From: Martinezella tropici
GTDB lineage: Bacteria; Pseudomonadota; Alphaproteobacteria; Rhizobiales; Rhizobiaceae
Reading direction: 5' to 3'
Assembly (NCBI RefSeq): GCF_008370325.1
Contig: NZ_VNIP01000010.1
Location: forward strand, 62,001-126,000
DNA: 64,000 bases
Made by a program: the position numbers and the translations under genes. Below, piece after piece: positions 46,700-56,767 of the stretch (position 1 is the stretch's first letter; the number at the start of each line of letters is the position of its first letter). The notes below the pieces were generated by a model. It saw nothing but the letters and a program-made list of their open reading frames with translations. It was not told the origin of the DNA and searched no databases.

Positions 46700-48016
46700 G
46701 TGATAGCAAAGCCCCAAAATCGGGTTTTCGGCAAGCAGCAGCGACACCACACCATTATCGTCGCCAGCGGCGATACGGTGCGCCATATGACCGTGCGTCC
46801 ATGGATGGCCGCCATTGCCGTCTGCCTGACCGGGATCTTTTCGATCGGCTATCTGCTTGCCACGTCCTATCTCGTGCTGCGCGACGATCTGATCGGTGCG
46901 ACGATGGCCCGCCAGGCGCGCATGCAATATGACTATGAAGATCGTATCGCCGCCTTGCGCGCCCAGGTCGACCGCGTGACGTCCCGCCAGCTCCTCGACC
47001 AACAGGTCGTGGAAGAGAAGGTCGACAAGCTGATCGAGCAACAACAGCAGCTTTCATCCCGCAACGGCAAACTCGGCACCTTGCTCGACAGGGCCGAAAG
47101 CTCCGGCCTTACCGACAAGAGCCAGCATCCCGACGCAAATGCCGCCGTCCCCGGCAACGAACATGCCCAGCTGACCGCGCCGAAGGCGATCGAGAAGCTT
47201 CTTTTGGGGGGTAAGCCGGCCGATGTGACACCCGATAACTCCACGCTCGCCTATGTCCCCGCACCGGAAACGGTCGCCGATCGCGCCGATCGCGTCTTCT
47301 CGAAGGTGACGTTGTCGTTGAAGCACGTCGAACAGGATCAACTGACCCGTATCCGTAACCTCACGGCCGATGCCTCCGGGACAGCGAATGAAATCCAGAC
47401 GATCATGCACAATGTCGGGATCAAGATTCCGAACGAGGTCGCGCTCGCAAAGGGCGAGGATGCGGACAACGGCGTGGGCGGACCTTACGTGCCGCCTGAA
47501 AATGTGGATCAGTTCGAACGGTCGATGGCGGACCTCGATACAGCATTGACGCATCTGGAAACCGTGCGGGGTGCGGCCGAAAGCCTGCCCTTCCGAAATC
47601 CGGCAGCGGGCAAGCTCATCACCAGCCCCTTCGGCAATCGCAAGGACCCATTCTTCGGCACGCTGGCACTCCACACCGGCACGGATTTCCATTTCAGCCC
47701 CGGCGAGAAGATTAAAGCCACTGCCCCTGGCAAGGTCATCGCGTCCGGATGGACGGGCGGTTACGGCAATATGGTGGAGATCGACCATGGCGACGGCATC
47801 TCAACGCGCTATGGCCATATGGAGCAGGTTCTCGTCAAGGTCGGCGACAAGGTCGGTGCGGGCGCCGTCGTGGGCCTTGCCGGCAGTACCGGACGTTCGA
47901 CTGGAACGCATCTGCATTATGAAGTCCGCGAGAACGGGCATCCGGTAGACCCGATGTATTTCATCAATGCCGGCACGAAACTCGCAAGTTACATCAGCGG
48001 ATTGGGCGCAATTTAG
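46700..48016 (+). CDS. Membrane-anchored M23 (LytM) metallopeptidase
   Basis: A 438-residue envelope protein. A short cytoplasmic tail with a Lys/Gln/His-rich start, one membrane helix near residues 37-57 (IAVCLTGIFSIGYLLATSYL), a coiled coil (about 65-135), a linker, and a C-terminal M23 domain. All metal ligands are present: HTGTDF (H-x3-D type) and HLHYEV (HxH). It should cut or bind peptidoglycan cross-links. The GTG start has GGGAG seven nt upstream. Its architecture resembles RgsM, an M23 protein for polar growth in Sinorhizobium; orthology is not proven here. Confidence 0.87.
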   Translation: MIAKPQNRVFGKQQRHHTIIVASGDTVRHMTVRPWMAAIAVCLTGIFSIGYLLATSYLVLRDDLIGATMARQARMQYDYEDRIAALRAQVDRVTSRQLLDQQVVEEKVDKLIEQQQQLSSRNGKLGTLLDRAESSGLTDKSQHPDANAAVPGNEHAQLTAPKAIEKLLLGGKPADVTPDNSTLAYVPAPETVADRADRVFSKVTLSLKHVEQDQLTRIRNLTADASGTANEIQTIMHNVGIKIPNEVALAKGEDADNGVGGPYVPPENVDQFERSMADLDTALTHLETVRGAAESLPFRNPAAGKLITSPFGNRKDPFFGTLALHTGTDFHFSPGEKIKATAPGKVIASGWTGGYGNMVEIDHGDGISTRYGHMEQVLVKVGDKVGAGAVVGLAGSTGRSTGTHLHYEVRENGHPVDPMYFINAGTKLASYISGLGAI

Positions 48017-48109
48017 CTGCCGGAATTGTGACAAACGCGCAACAAAGATGGCACTAATCCAAAAATTGCGTTATGAATGAGCTTCAGGTCCGTTGAAGCG
48101 CCTGCTTTC

Positions 48110-48138
48110 CTTGACTTCACGGGTATTTGGTTCTATGT
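48110..48138 (+). promoter_or_regulatory. Promoter of rhlE
   Basis: CTTGAC (48110-48115), a 17-nt spacer and CTATGT (48133-48138), nearly the full rhizobial consensus. The start near 48145 leaves a leader of about 70 nt. Confidence 0.6.
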
Positions 48139-48213
48139 CGCGCTGCGTTGCGGCACGTTCCTGCGTGTCGACTCATAGTGTTCGACTGAACCAAGACGGA
48201 ATTAGATTTCCCT

Positions 48214-49731
<1,518 letters not shown>

Positions 49732-49768
49732 TAGACCCCATATAGACGTACATCTGGGGATCCAAGCA

Positions 49769-50191
49769 TTGGGTAAGCCCGGCATCGATTTCCCAGGATT
49801 AGGAACCGGTCTCGCAATTTTGCGGGACGGCAAACTATTGCTCTATCGGCGCCTCAAGGCACCGGAATCCGGCTTGTGGAGCATCGTCGGCGGCAAGGTC
49901 GATCATATGGAGCCGGCCGCCAAGGCCGCGGTCCGCGAAGCGGAAGAGGAAAGCGGCCTCTCCATCGGCAGGATCGACTATCTCTGTACGCAGGAAGTCA
50001 TCATCGAGGCCGACCAACAGCACTGGATTTCGCTGATCTACATCTGCAGGGATTTTTCCGGCGAACCGCGCTTGATGGAGCCGGACAAGCTCTCCGATTT
50101 CGGCTGGTTCAGCCGCGACGAGCTGCCGGCTCAGCTTTCCGAATTCGCCAAGGCAACTATTGCCCATTTGAGCGAAGACGATTTCCGCTGA
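49769..50191 (+). CDS. Nudix hydrolase
   Basis: A 140-residue hydrolase of nucleoside-diphosphate-linked compounds. The Nudix box is complete: G-x5-E-x7-REAEEESGL, beginning at GGKVDHMEPAAK. The start is TTG at 49769 with GGGGA before it. The substrate is unknown. It follows rhlE by 37 nt and may be read through from it. Confidence 0.88.
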   Translation: MGKPGIDFPGLGTGLAILRDGKLLLYRRLKAPESGLWSIVGGKVDHMEPAAKAAVREAEEESGLSIGRIDYLCTQEVIIEADQQHWISLIYICRDFSGEPRLMEPDKLSDFGWFSRDELPAQLSEFAKATIAHLSEDDFR

Positions 50192-50260
50192 CGCCTGAAG
50201 CCCGGCGTCACATATCTTTCATCGTCTCCAGTTAGGCAGGCCGAAATCTGGAGACCGTAA

Positions 50261-50893
50261 ATGCCATCGACCGCACAGGAAAATCGCCCCAAGATCGCCG
50301 AGACCGTTATTCACCCAACGGCGAGCATAAGAGATTCGAGCGTCGGCAAATGCTGCGAAATCCTGGCCGACACGTCTTTGCATACCGTCGAACTCGGGGA
50401 TTACTCCTATTTAGGTCCTCGCTGCATTGTGGGTGATGCAACGATCGGAAAGTTCTGCGCTATCGCCGCAGAAGTCAGGATCGGCGCCCCCAATCACCCG
50501 ATGGACCGCCCATCCATGCACCGCTTCACCTATTGCCCGGAATATTACTCGGCGGACACCGTACGCGACACTTCTTTTTTTGATCGACGCAAGCAGGATC
50601 GCGTCGTCATCGGTAACGACGTTTGGATCGGTCACGGGGTCATTGTTTTGCCAGGCGTGAAGGTTGGAGACGGCGCCGTACTCGCGGCAGGCGCCGTTGT
50701 CACCAAAAACGTCGAGCCATATACCGTCGTCGGTGGTGTTCCCGCCAAATTCATCCGCGAGCGGTTCACGCGAACCATTGCAGAGAGACTTACGTCGATC
50801 GCCTGGTGGGATTGGCCATTCGAGACCATCATGGGACGGCTCGCGGATTTTCAGTCAAGCGATATCGAGGCCTTTTGCGAGCGCTGGGCGTAG
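50261..50893 (+). CDS. Hexapeptide-repeat acetyltransferase (phosphonate-type family)
   Basis: A 210-residue left-handed beta-helix transferase. Hexapeptide repeats run from VIHPTASIRDSSVGKCCE through GDATIGKFCAIAAEVRIG to IGHGVIVLPGVKVGDGAVLA and AAGAVVTKNVEPYTVVGGVP, followed by the WWDWPFETI tail. The NHPMDRPSMHRFTYCPEYY segment and the tail point to the transferase family found with phosphonate (phn) genes. No phn gene is nearby, so its substrate is open; xenobiotic acetyltransferases are related. Confidence 0.85.
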   Translation: MPSTAQENRPKIAETVIHPTASIRDSSVGKCCEILADTSLHTVELGDYSYLGPRCIVGDATIGKFCAIAAEVRIGAPNHPMDRPSMHRFTYCPEYYSADTVRDTSFFDRRKQDRVVIGNDVWIGHGVIVLPGVKVGDGAVLAAGAVVTKNVEPYTVVGGVPAKFIRERFTRTIAERLTSIAWWDWPFETIMGRLADFQSSDIEAFCERWA

Positions 50894-50905
50894 GACGCAC
50901 TTGCC

Positions 50906-51226
50906 CTACTTATCCGAGCGCAATGCCGCCTCATAGGCGAGCCAGACCCACCGCGCCATCACATCTGGATCGTCGAAAGCATCGTCGGGTATCGACCAGT
51001 AGGGCATGTTGATCGGCTTGCCCTTCTTGCCCTCGTAAGCCCAGCGCCGCGCGCCGGCTGCTTCGAATTCGGAAGCGCTGGCATCGTCCGCCTTCAATAG
51101 AATCTCGTCGTCCACTTCGAGCGCCAGGATTCGACCCAAGTGGTAGATTCCCTTGCCGCCGAACATCCGTTTGATGGTGATCGGCCCGAGAGACTGAAAC
51201 ATCTCTTCGATATCGGTATTGTCCAT
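50906..51226 (-). CDS. TfoX N-terminal domain protein
   Basis: A 106-residue TfoX/Sxy N-terminal domain: EEMFQSLGPITIKRMFGGKG then IYHLGRILALEVDDEILLKA, and the YEGKKGKPINMPYW segment. The C-terminal TfoX domain is absent, as in many alphaproteobacteria. Its start is three nt after the stop of the MocA-fusion gene, so it ends the Cox-like operon; a role in that operon is not known. Confidence 0.85.
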   Translation of the reverse strand: MDNTDIEEMFQSLGPITIKRMFGGKGIYHLGRILALEVDDEILLKADDASASEFEAAGARRWAYEGKKGKPINMPYWSIPDDAFDDPDVMARWVWLAYEAALRSDK

Positions 51227-51229
51227 TCC

Positions 51230-52864
51230 CTACCCCTTCAAAATACCGCCGGCCGCGACGACGGCGTCGGGCGTATCGACATCGAGATGTGCAGCCTCGC
51301 CGATCTCCACGTCAACAACGGGAAGCCCTGAGGTTTCGATGATATGTCGGGCGCCTACATCGCCCTCCAGTCGCATCACGGCGTTCAAAACGGATCTCGG
51401 CAGGATAACGGGATTGCCGCGCTTGCCGCCGGATACCGCCCGCACGATCGCCTGACCATTCGCCTTGCGAAAAGCGGCAGTCAGTTTTTTTAGATCGTCG
51501 CTGGTGACCCCAGGCATATCGGCAAGCATGACAAGAACGCCATCGGCCTTTTGCGCCGCGTGCGTACCAACGCCCGCAACAAGCGAACTCGCCATGCCCG
51601 AGGCGTAATCCGGATTGAATACCGATTCGACGGCAAGACCGCTTAACGCGTCTTCGATCTCCTCGCGGCGATGCCCGGTGACCGCTACGATATCCGATAC
51701 GCCGCTTGCCATGGCAATCGATGCCGAACGGCGAACCAGCGGCACCCCGTCGAACTCCGCCAGAAGCTTGTGCGAGCCACCCTCACCCATGCGGCTTGCC
51801 TTCCCAGCAGCCAGGAGCACGATGGCAACCGATATCTGCGCGGCCGGCTTGGCAACCATATCGCGTGGCCGCGGCCGTGACTGAATTTCCATGAGCAACC
51901 CTCCCACGCCCATGCCAGTGATATCCCGCGACGCCGGTCGTTCGCCGGCTAAGATACGATCGAGCACCCAATCGAAACCATTCTCCTTCGGGCTGCGCGC
52001 GCATCCGGGCGCCCCGACGACGTAGACGTCGCCCACGCTGCCGAGCACCAGCAGATTGCCGGGATCGACTGGCATGCCGACCTGGATCACCTCGCCGCCG
52101 ACAAGCCGGATCGCTTCCGGAATGACGTCGCCAGCATCGATGACGGCCGATGCCCCGAAAACGATCACCAGCTTGGGCAGTTGGTCGGGTGCCGCCAAGC
52201 CGCGGCGGATCGCGTGGGCGACAGCACCCGCTCTATGAGCAACCCGCTCTTCCCGCTGCAATACGCTGCCCGACGACTGCAGCCGCTGCGACAGGATCCG
52301 TGCCGTCTTGTCCATGACCGAGGCCTTCAGCGACGGCAGTTCGGTGGCGACGAGCGATATAGCGTGCGGCACGAACGGCTTGACCTCGAAGACCGGCATG
52401 CGCCGCAGAATTTCGACGCCTTCGGCGACTTTGGCTCCCGAAACGGCAAGCGGAATGATCTTGAAGGTCGCGACCATGTCGCCGGCGCGGATGGGCACAT
52501 GATCTGCGAGACAGGCAAGGGTGATCGCCGGATCGACGCTGTTGATCCGATCGACCGCTGCGCGATCTGCAACGAAAAGACCATCGACGGCGCTGTGAAC
52601 ATTGACCCGTCCCGTGGCAGCCTCGGAGAAAGTCAGATGATCGGGAGCGACGGACCGCGCCAGCCGGTCGGCTGCCTCATCTTCCATGAGATCGCCCGGC
52701 TCGATCCGCGCGGCAATAACGCGCTCGATCCCGGCGGCAGCGAGCCGTTCGATATCCTCGCCGGCAAGTCTATGTCCCTTGGAAAGGCTGCCATCGGACA
52801 GCCGGACGGAATGCGCGAGAACCGCGCCTTCCGCCTCCGTAGTCGAAAATTCGCCGAAGATCAT
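51230..52864 (-). CDS. Molybdopterin-binding domain fused to CTP:molybdopterin cytidylyltransferase (MocA-like)
   Basis: A 544-residue two-domain protein. Residues 1-330 resemble the molybdopterin-binding MoeA/MoaB fold (VIVFGASAVIDAGDVIPEAI, LGSVGDVYVVGAPGCARSPK). Residues 345-544 are a MobA/MocA nucleotidyltransferase: IVLLAAGKASRMGEGGSHKL, then VNVFNPDYASG-like MASSLVAGVG and MLADMPGVTSDDLKKL. It should make molybdopterin cytosine dinucleotide for xanthine-oxidase-type enzymes. Overlaps the XdhC gene by four nt. Confidence 0.87.
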   Translation of the reverse strand: MIFGEFSTTEAEGAVLAHSVRLSDGSLSKGHRLAGEDIERLAAAGIERVIAARIEPGDLMEDEAADRLARSVAPDHLTFSEAATGRVNVHSAVDGLFVADRAAVDRINSVDPAITLACLADHVPIRAGDMVATFKIIPLAVSGAKVAEGVEILRRMPVFEVKPFVPHAISLVATELPSLKASVMDKTARILSQRLQSSGSVLQREERVAHRAGAVAHAIRRGLAAPDQLPKLVIVFGASAVIDAGDVIPEAIRLVGGEVIQVGMPVDPGNLLVLGSVGDVYVVGAPGCARSPKENGFDWVLDRILAGERPASRDITGMGVGGLLMEIQSRPRPRDMVAKPAAQISVAIVLLAAGKASRMGEGGSHKLLAEFDGVPLVRRSASIAMASGVSDIVAVTGHRREEIEDALSGLAVESVFNPDYASGMASSLVAGVGTHAAQKADGVLVMLADMPGVTSDDLKKLTAAFRKANGQAIVRAVSGGKRGNPVILPRSVLNAVMRLEGDVGARHIIETSGLPVVDVEIGEAAHLDVDTPDAVVAAGGILKG

Positions 52865-53568
52865 AACGTGCCGCCCTTTGGCGAAGATACGTCGCGCCCG
52901 CGAAGGGAGCCGACGATCTCAGCCAGAATGGCGACGGCGATCTCGGCCGGACTGGCGGCGCCGATAGGAAGCCCGATCGGCGCGTGGATACGGGCAAGCT
53001 CCGCTTCGCCCAACCTCTCGCGCCTCAAGCGCTCCAGACGACCCGCATGCGTCTTGCGGCTGCCGAGCGCCCCTACGTAGAAACAGCCCGTTCTCAGCGC
53101 CTGGATGATTGGCTCATCATCGATCTTCGGATCGTGGGTCACGGCGACCAGCGCCATATAGCTATCCAGCGGACGCTCCTTCAGCGCATCGACCGGCCAA
53201 TCTGCGATGAGGTCGATCCCCTCGAAGCGCTCCGGTGTCGCAAAGGCGGTGCGGGGATCGATGATCGTCACGTCGAAGCCGGCAAGCGCCGCCATCCGCG
53301 CCAGGATCTGGCTGATATGCACGGCGCCGATGATGACGATGCGGGGCGGCGGCAGATGCACGTTGAAGAACAGGCTCTGTCCGTCCACCTCAAGCGCTGC
53401 GGACTTGCCCGAACGGAATGCCGCCGAAACAGCATCGGCAAGCGCGCCTTCCAGCGCGTCGCCTTCGACAATGAGCCTGTCCGGCCCACCGGAGAGATCG
53501 GTGACGAGGATAGCCGCCTGCCGCCTGCGCCTCATCTCATTCAGCCGCGCCAATATCTGACGGTCCAT
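52861..53568 (-). CDS. XdhC-type protein, C-terminal Rossmann half
   Basis: A 235-residue protein with the XdhC C-terminal domain: IVIIGAVHISQILARMAAL (a GxGxxG-like dinucleotide fold, modified), then DVTIIDPRTAFATPERF, VAVTHDPKIDDEPIIQALRT and FYVGALGSRKTHAGRLERL. XdhC binds the molybdenum cofactor, protects it, and helps its sulfuration before insertion into the enzyme. Here the two XdhC domains are separate genes, as in cox clusters. One-base overlap with the upstream half. Confidence 0.9.
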   Translation of the reverse strand: MDRQILARLNEMRRRRQAAILVTDLSGGPDRLIVEGDALEGALADAVSAAFRSGKSAALEVDGQSLFFNVHLPPPRIVIIGAVHISQILARMAALAGFDVTIIDPRTAFATPERFEGIDLIADWPVDALKERPLDSYMALVAVTHDPKIDDEPIIQALRTGCFYVGALGSRKTHAGRLERLRRERLGEAELARIHAPIGLPIGAASPAEIAVAILAEIVGSLRGRDVSSPKGGTL

Positions 53569-53897
53569 CAGGCAAGCCTTTCGACATAGACGCGGATGCG
53601 GCCGCCGCAGGAAAGGCCGACGCGCCAGGCCGTTTCATCGGCAACACCGAATTCCAGCATGCGTGATTTGCCGGTCTCGATGACGTCGAGAGCCTCGGTA
53701 ATGACGGCGCCTTCGACACAGCCGCCGGAAACGGACCCGTGAAAATTACCCTCGCCGTCGATAACGAGATGGCTGCCGGACGGGCGTGGCGCCGAACCCC
53801 AAGTATCGACAACAGTTGCCATGGCCACGTTGCGGCCCGCCGATACCCATTCCTCCGCAATCACGAGCGGATCCAGACTTTCGGATATATCTGACAT
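53568..53897 (-). CDS. XdhC/CoxI N-terminal half
   Basis: A 109-residue XdhC_CoxI domain: VATVVDTWGSAPRPSGSHLV-like start (AMATVVDTWGSAPRP), the HGSVSGGCVEGAVITEALDV cysteine motif and the CGGRIRVYVERL end. It works with the Rossmann half encoded next. The ATG at 53897 has GAGG five nt upstream and lies ten nt after the CoxE stop. Confidence 0.9.
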   Translation of the reverse strand: MSDISESLDPLVIAEEWVSAGRNVAMATVVDTWGSAPRPSGSHLVIDGEGNFHGSVSGGCVEGAVITEALDVIETGKSRMLEFGVADETAWRVGLSCGGRIRVYVERLA

Positions 53898-53907
53898 CGG
53901 AGCCTCA

Positions 53908-55152
53908 TTATTTGCCGAGAAACCGTCGTGGATCATAGGTATCCGCGCGGCCGGCTGTGAGGGCCGATACAAGATCGGCCAGAGATAATAGATTGTGAAC
54001 CGGACGGAATTCGTCAACATGCGGCAGCATTGCTTTTACGCCGCGGGCGCGCGCCTCGAAACCCTCGAATCGCAGGAGCGGATTGAGCCAGATCAGCCGT
54101 CGGCAGGAGCGATGCAGGCGATCCATCTCCGCGCCGAGCAATTCCACGCCTTCGCGCTCCAGCCCGTCGGTGATCAAAAGCACGATCGCGCCCTGCCCCA
54201 GCACCCGCCGCGCCCATATCAGGTTGAATTCCTTCAGCGTCTCGCCGATCCGCGTTCCGCCAGACCAATCGCGCACCGCCACCGCGCATTCATCCAGCGC
54301 CTGATCCGGGTCTTTGTGGCGCATCGCTCTGGTGACATTGGTCAGGCGCGTTCCGAACAGAAACGTATGCACACGCCGGCGCCGTTCGGTGAGCACATGC
54401 AGGAAATGCAGAAAGACGCGCGTATACTGGCTCATCGAGCCTGAAATGTCCGCGAGGACGACCAGTGGCGGCTGGATTTCCTTCGGTTCCCGGAAGCGCG
54501 GCAGGATCAGCGCCCCTCCGGTTCGCAGGGCTGAACGCATCGTCGCGCGCGGATCGACCTTGGCCGCTGTGCGGGATGGGGCGAAGCGGCGCGTGCGCAC
54601 GCGGTCCAGCGGCAATTGCAGCTTCTCCAGCTCCTTCTTGGCGACAGCTATCTCCGTGGCGGACATCTGTGCGAAATCCAGACGGCGCAGCACCTCGCTG
54701 CCGGAACTGGTAAATCGTGCATCGATTTCGATGTCAGGCGTTTCGCGCTGCGGGCGCTGGTCGTTGCGGTCATTGAGCAACGCATCGCTTGCCCGGCTCT
54801 CGCCCGGCTTCGGCTTTTCTTTTTCTCGGTAATCGGGCGCGACCGGCGACATCATCGCGATCATTTTCGCGATGAGATCGCGCGAGCGCCAGAACAGCCG
54901 GAATGCCTCATCGAATACAGCAAGATCTTCATGCCGCTTGACGAAGACGGAACAGAGGGCGGCATGGAACTCCTCGCGGGAACCGATGCCGATCGCCTCG
55001 ACCGCCTCGATGGCATCGGCAATCGCTCCTGGGCCGATCTTCAGGCCGGCCTTGCGGAGCACCCGGCCGAACAGCACGATATTATCGGCGAGGCGCCCGT
55101 CACCAGGCGGTGACGGCGCAACGATGATGCCATCCTGCGCGCCCGGCTCCAT
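53908..55152 (-). CDS. coxE: CoxE-type von Willebrand factor A protein
   Basis: A 414-residue VWA protein of the CoxE family. The N-terminal helical region (VLFGRVLRKAGLKIGPGAIA) leads to a VWA domain with the metal-dependent motif LADISGSMSQYTRVFLHFLH, later LLITDGLEREGVELL. CoxE with the MoxR ATPase CoxD inserts sulfur or the cofactor in molybdenum hydroxylases such as CO dehydrogenase. The start is three nt after the stop of the MoxR gene. Confidence 0.9.
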   Translation of the reverse strand: MEPGAQDGIIVAPSPPGDGRLADNIVLFGRVLRKAGLKIGPGAIADAIEAVEAIGIGSREEFHAALCSVFVKRHEDLAVFDEAFRLFWRSRDLIAKMIAMMSPVAPDYREKEKPKPGESRASDALLNDRNDQRPQRETPDIEIDARFTSSGSEVLRRLDFAQMSATEIAVAKKELEKLQLPLDRVRTRRFAPSRTAAKVDPRATMRSALRTGGALILPRFREPKEIQPPLVVLADISGSMSQYTRVFLHFLHVLTERRRRVHTFLFGTRLTNVTRAMRHKDPDQALDECAVAVRDWSGGTRIGETLKEFNLIWARRVLGQGAIVLLITDGLEREGVELLGAEMDRLHRSCRRLIWLNPLLRFEGFEARARGVKAMLPHVDEFRPVHNLLSLADLVSALTAGRADTYDPRRFLGK

Positions 55153-55155
55153 GGC

Positions 55156-56085
55156 TCATCCCGCCGCAAGCAGTTCGGATTTGACTTCGTCCAATACACG
55201 CTTGCCCTCGGTACCCTGAATACGGGCGATATCGTCCTGGTATTTCAGCAGCGTTCCCAGCGTATCCGAAACGGTCTCCGGATCGAGCGCCAGCCGATCG
55301 AGTTCCGTCAGGGCGGTCGCCCAGTCGATCGTCTCGGCGACGCCCGGATTTTTGAAGAGATCGAGCGCACGCAGCTTCTGCACATAGGCGACGATCTGGC
55401 GCGACAGCACCTCATTACATCCCGGCACCTTGCGGCGGATGATTTCGAGTTCCTGCTCGGCCTCAGGATAATCGACCCAATGATAGAGGCAGCGCCGCTT
55501 CAAAGCGTCGTGAACTTCGCGCGTGCGGTTCGTGGTGATGATGACGATGGGCGGCTCGGCAGCGCGGATCGTCCCGAGTTCCGGCACCGTCACCTGAAAA
55601 TCGGAGAGCACTTCCAGCAGGAATGCTTCGAAAGCCTCATCGGTGCGATCAAGCTCGTCAATCAGGAACACCGGCGCGCGCCCACCGACACCCGACAGCG
55701 CCTGCAGCACCGGCCGGCGGATAAGATAGCGCTCGGAGAAGATATCAGCCTCGATGCGGTCGCGGTCGGTAAGACCGGAGGCTTCCGCGAGACGGATTTC
55801 CAGCATCTGCGCCGGATAGTTCCATTCATAGACAGCCGAGGAAACATCCAGTCCCTCATAGCATTGCAGGCGGATCAGCGGCCGATCGAGCGCCTTCGAC
55901 AGAACCTTGGCGATTTCGGTCTTGCCGACGCCGGCCTCGCCTTCGAGAAAGAGCGGCCGCCTCATCTTCAATGCGAGAAACAGGACCGTGCCAAGCGCAC
56001 GTCCGGCCAGATAGTCATGGGCGCCGAGCAGCGCCATCGTTTCATCGATGGAACCCGGTAGCGAAGGTAATGTCTGATCCGCCAT
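55156..56085 (-). CDS. coxD: MoxR-family AAA+ ATPase (CoxD-like)
   Basis: A 309-residue AAA+ ATPase. Walker A: EGEAGVGKTEIAKVL. Walker B: VFLIDELDRTDEAFEAFLLE. Sensor 1: VIITTNRTREVHDALKRRC, and the lid DYPEAEQELEIIRRKVP. Members of the MoxR/CoxD branch are chaperones for metalloenzyme maturation, paired with VWA proteins like CoxE. It starts 19 nt after the flavin reductase stop. Confidence 0.9.
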   Translation of the reverse strand: MADQTLPSLPGSIDETMALLGAHDYLAGRALGTVLFLALKMRRPLFLEGEAGVGKTEIAKVLSKALDRPLIRLQCYEGLDVSSAVYEWNYPAQMLEIRLAEASGLTDRDRIEADIFSERYLIRRPVLQALSGVGGRAPVFLIDELDRTDEAFEAFLLEVLSDFQVTVPELGTIRAAEPPIVIITTNRTREVHDALKRRCLYHWVDYPEAEQELEIIRRKVPGCNEVLSRQIVAYVQKLRALDLFKNPGVAETIDWATALTELDRLALDPETVSDTLGTLLKYQDDIARIQGTEGKRVLDEVKSELLAAG

Positions 56086-56104
56086 GAAAACTCCCTTGAA
56101 GGGG

Positions 56105-56599
56105 TTATAGCGTGTGATAGCCCCGGTTCATATAGAGCAATGCCGGCTTTGGCTCGCTGTAGCGTATGGCCATCACCTCGCCGAAGATGATGTTGTGCGT
56201 GGAAGCTTGCTTGATCTCGATCACGCGGCAATCGAAAGCAGCAAGCGCGTCGCTGAGGACAGGCGCGCCTGTCACCAGCGTTTCGAACTTGCCGGTTGCG
56301 AAGCGCTCGTCGGTGGTCAGCTGCGTCTTCCCGGAAAAGGCGTCGGCTAGGGACTGGTGATCGGCACCGAGCGTATTCAGGGCAAAAATGCCGCTATTGA
56401 AGAAGATCTCGTTCTTGACGTTGCTGTTGTTGACGCAGATGAGAACCGTCGCGGGGCTGTCCGACACCGAGCAGGCAGCCGTGATCGTCACCCCGCGCCG
56501 CTCCGAGCCGAGCGCCGTCGTCACCAGCTGCACATGTCCCGCATAGCGGCTCATGGCATCTCGATAAAGCGCCGGATCCATACGCTGCCTGTCTAGCAT
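56105..56599 (-). CDS. Flavin reductase family protein
   Basis: A 164-residue FMN-binding split-barrel protein (flavin reductase, HpaC/RutF-like): YAGHVQLVTTALGSERRGVT, then ACSVSDSPATVLICVNNSN and the HNIIFGEVMAIRYSEPKPAL end. It would give reduced flavin to a partner monooxygenase, which is not seen here. The start is chosen at 56599 because GGAG lies six nt before; the ATG at 56611 is the alternative. First gene of the Cox-like operon. Confidence 0.85.
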   Translation of the reverse strand: MLDRQRMDPALYRDAMSRYAGHVQLVTTALGSERRGVTITAACSVSDSPATVLICVNNSNVKNEIFFNSGIFALNTLGADHQSLADAFSGKTQLTTDERFATGKFETLVTGAPVLSDALAAFDCRVIEIKQASTHNIIFGEVMAIRYSEPKPALLYMNRGYHTL

Positions 56600-56708
56600 C
56601 ACCGTCTCCATATTCCTGTGATACCTTATCTTCCGCTCAATATGGCGGCCAGGTGTTAGCTTTTCTACAATAGCGCCATTGAAAACAGAGCGATTTTGTT
56701 GCTTTTTC

Positions 56709-56737
56709 TTTGACGATGCCTATCAGGCGGATAAATA
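56709..56737 (+). promoter_or_regulatory. Promoter of the solute-binding protein gene
   Basis: TTTGAC (56709-56714), 17 nt, TAAATA (56732-56737). The predicted start, near 56744, is 24 nt before the ATG. Confidence 0.45.
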
Positions 56738-56767
56738 GAGCAGAAAATTGTCCGGGATAATCCATCG

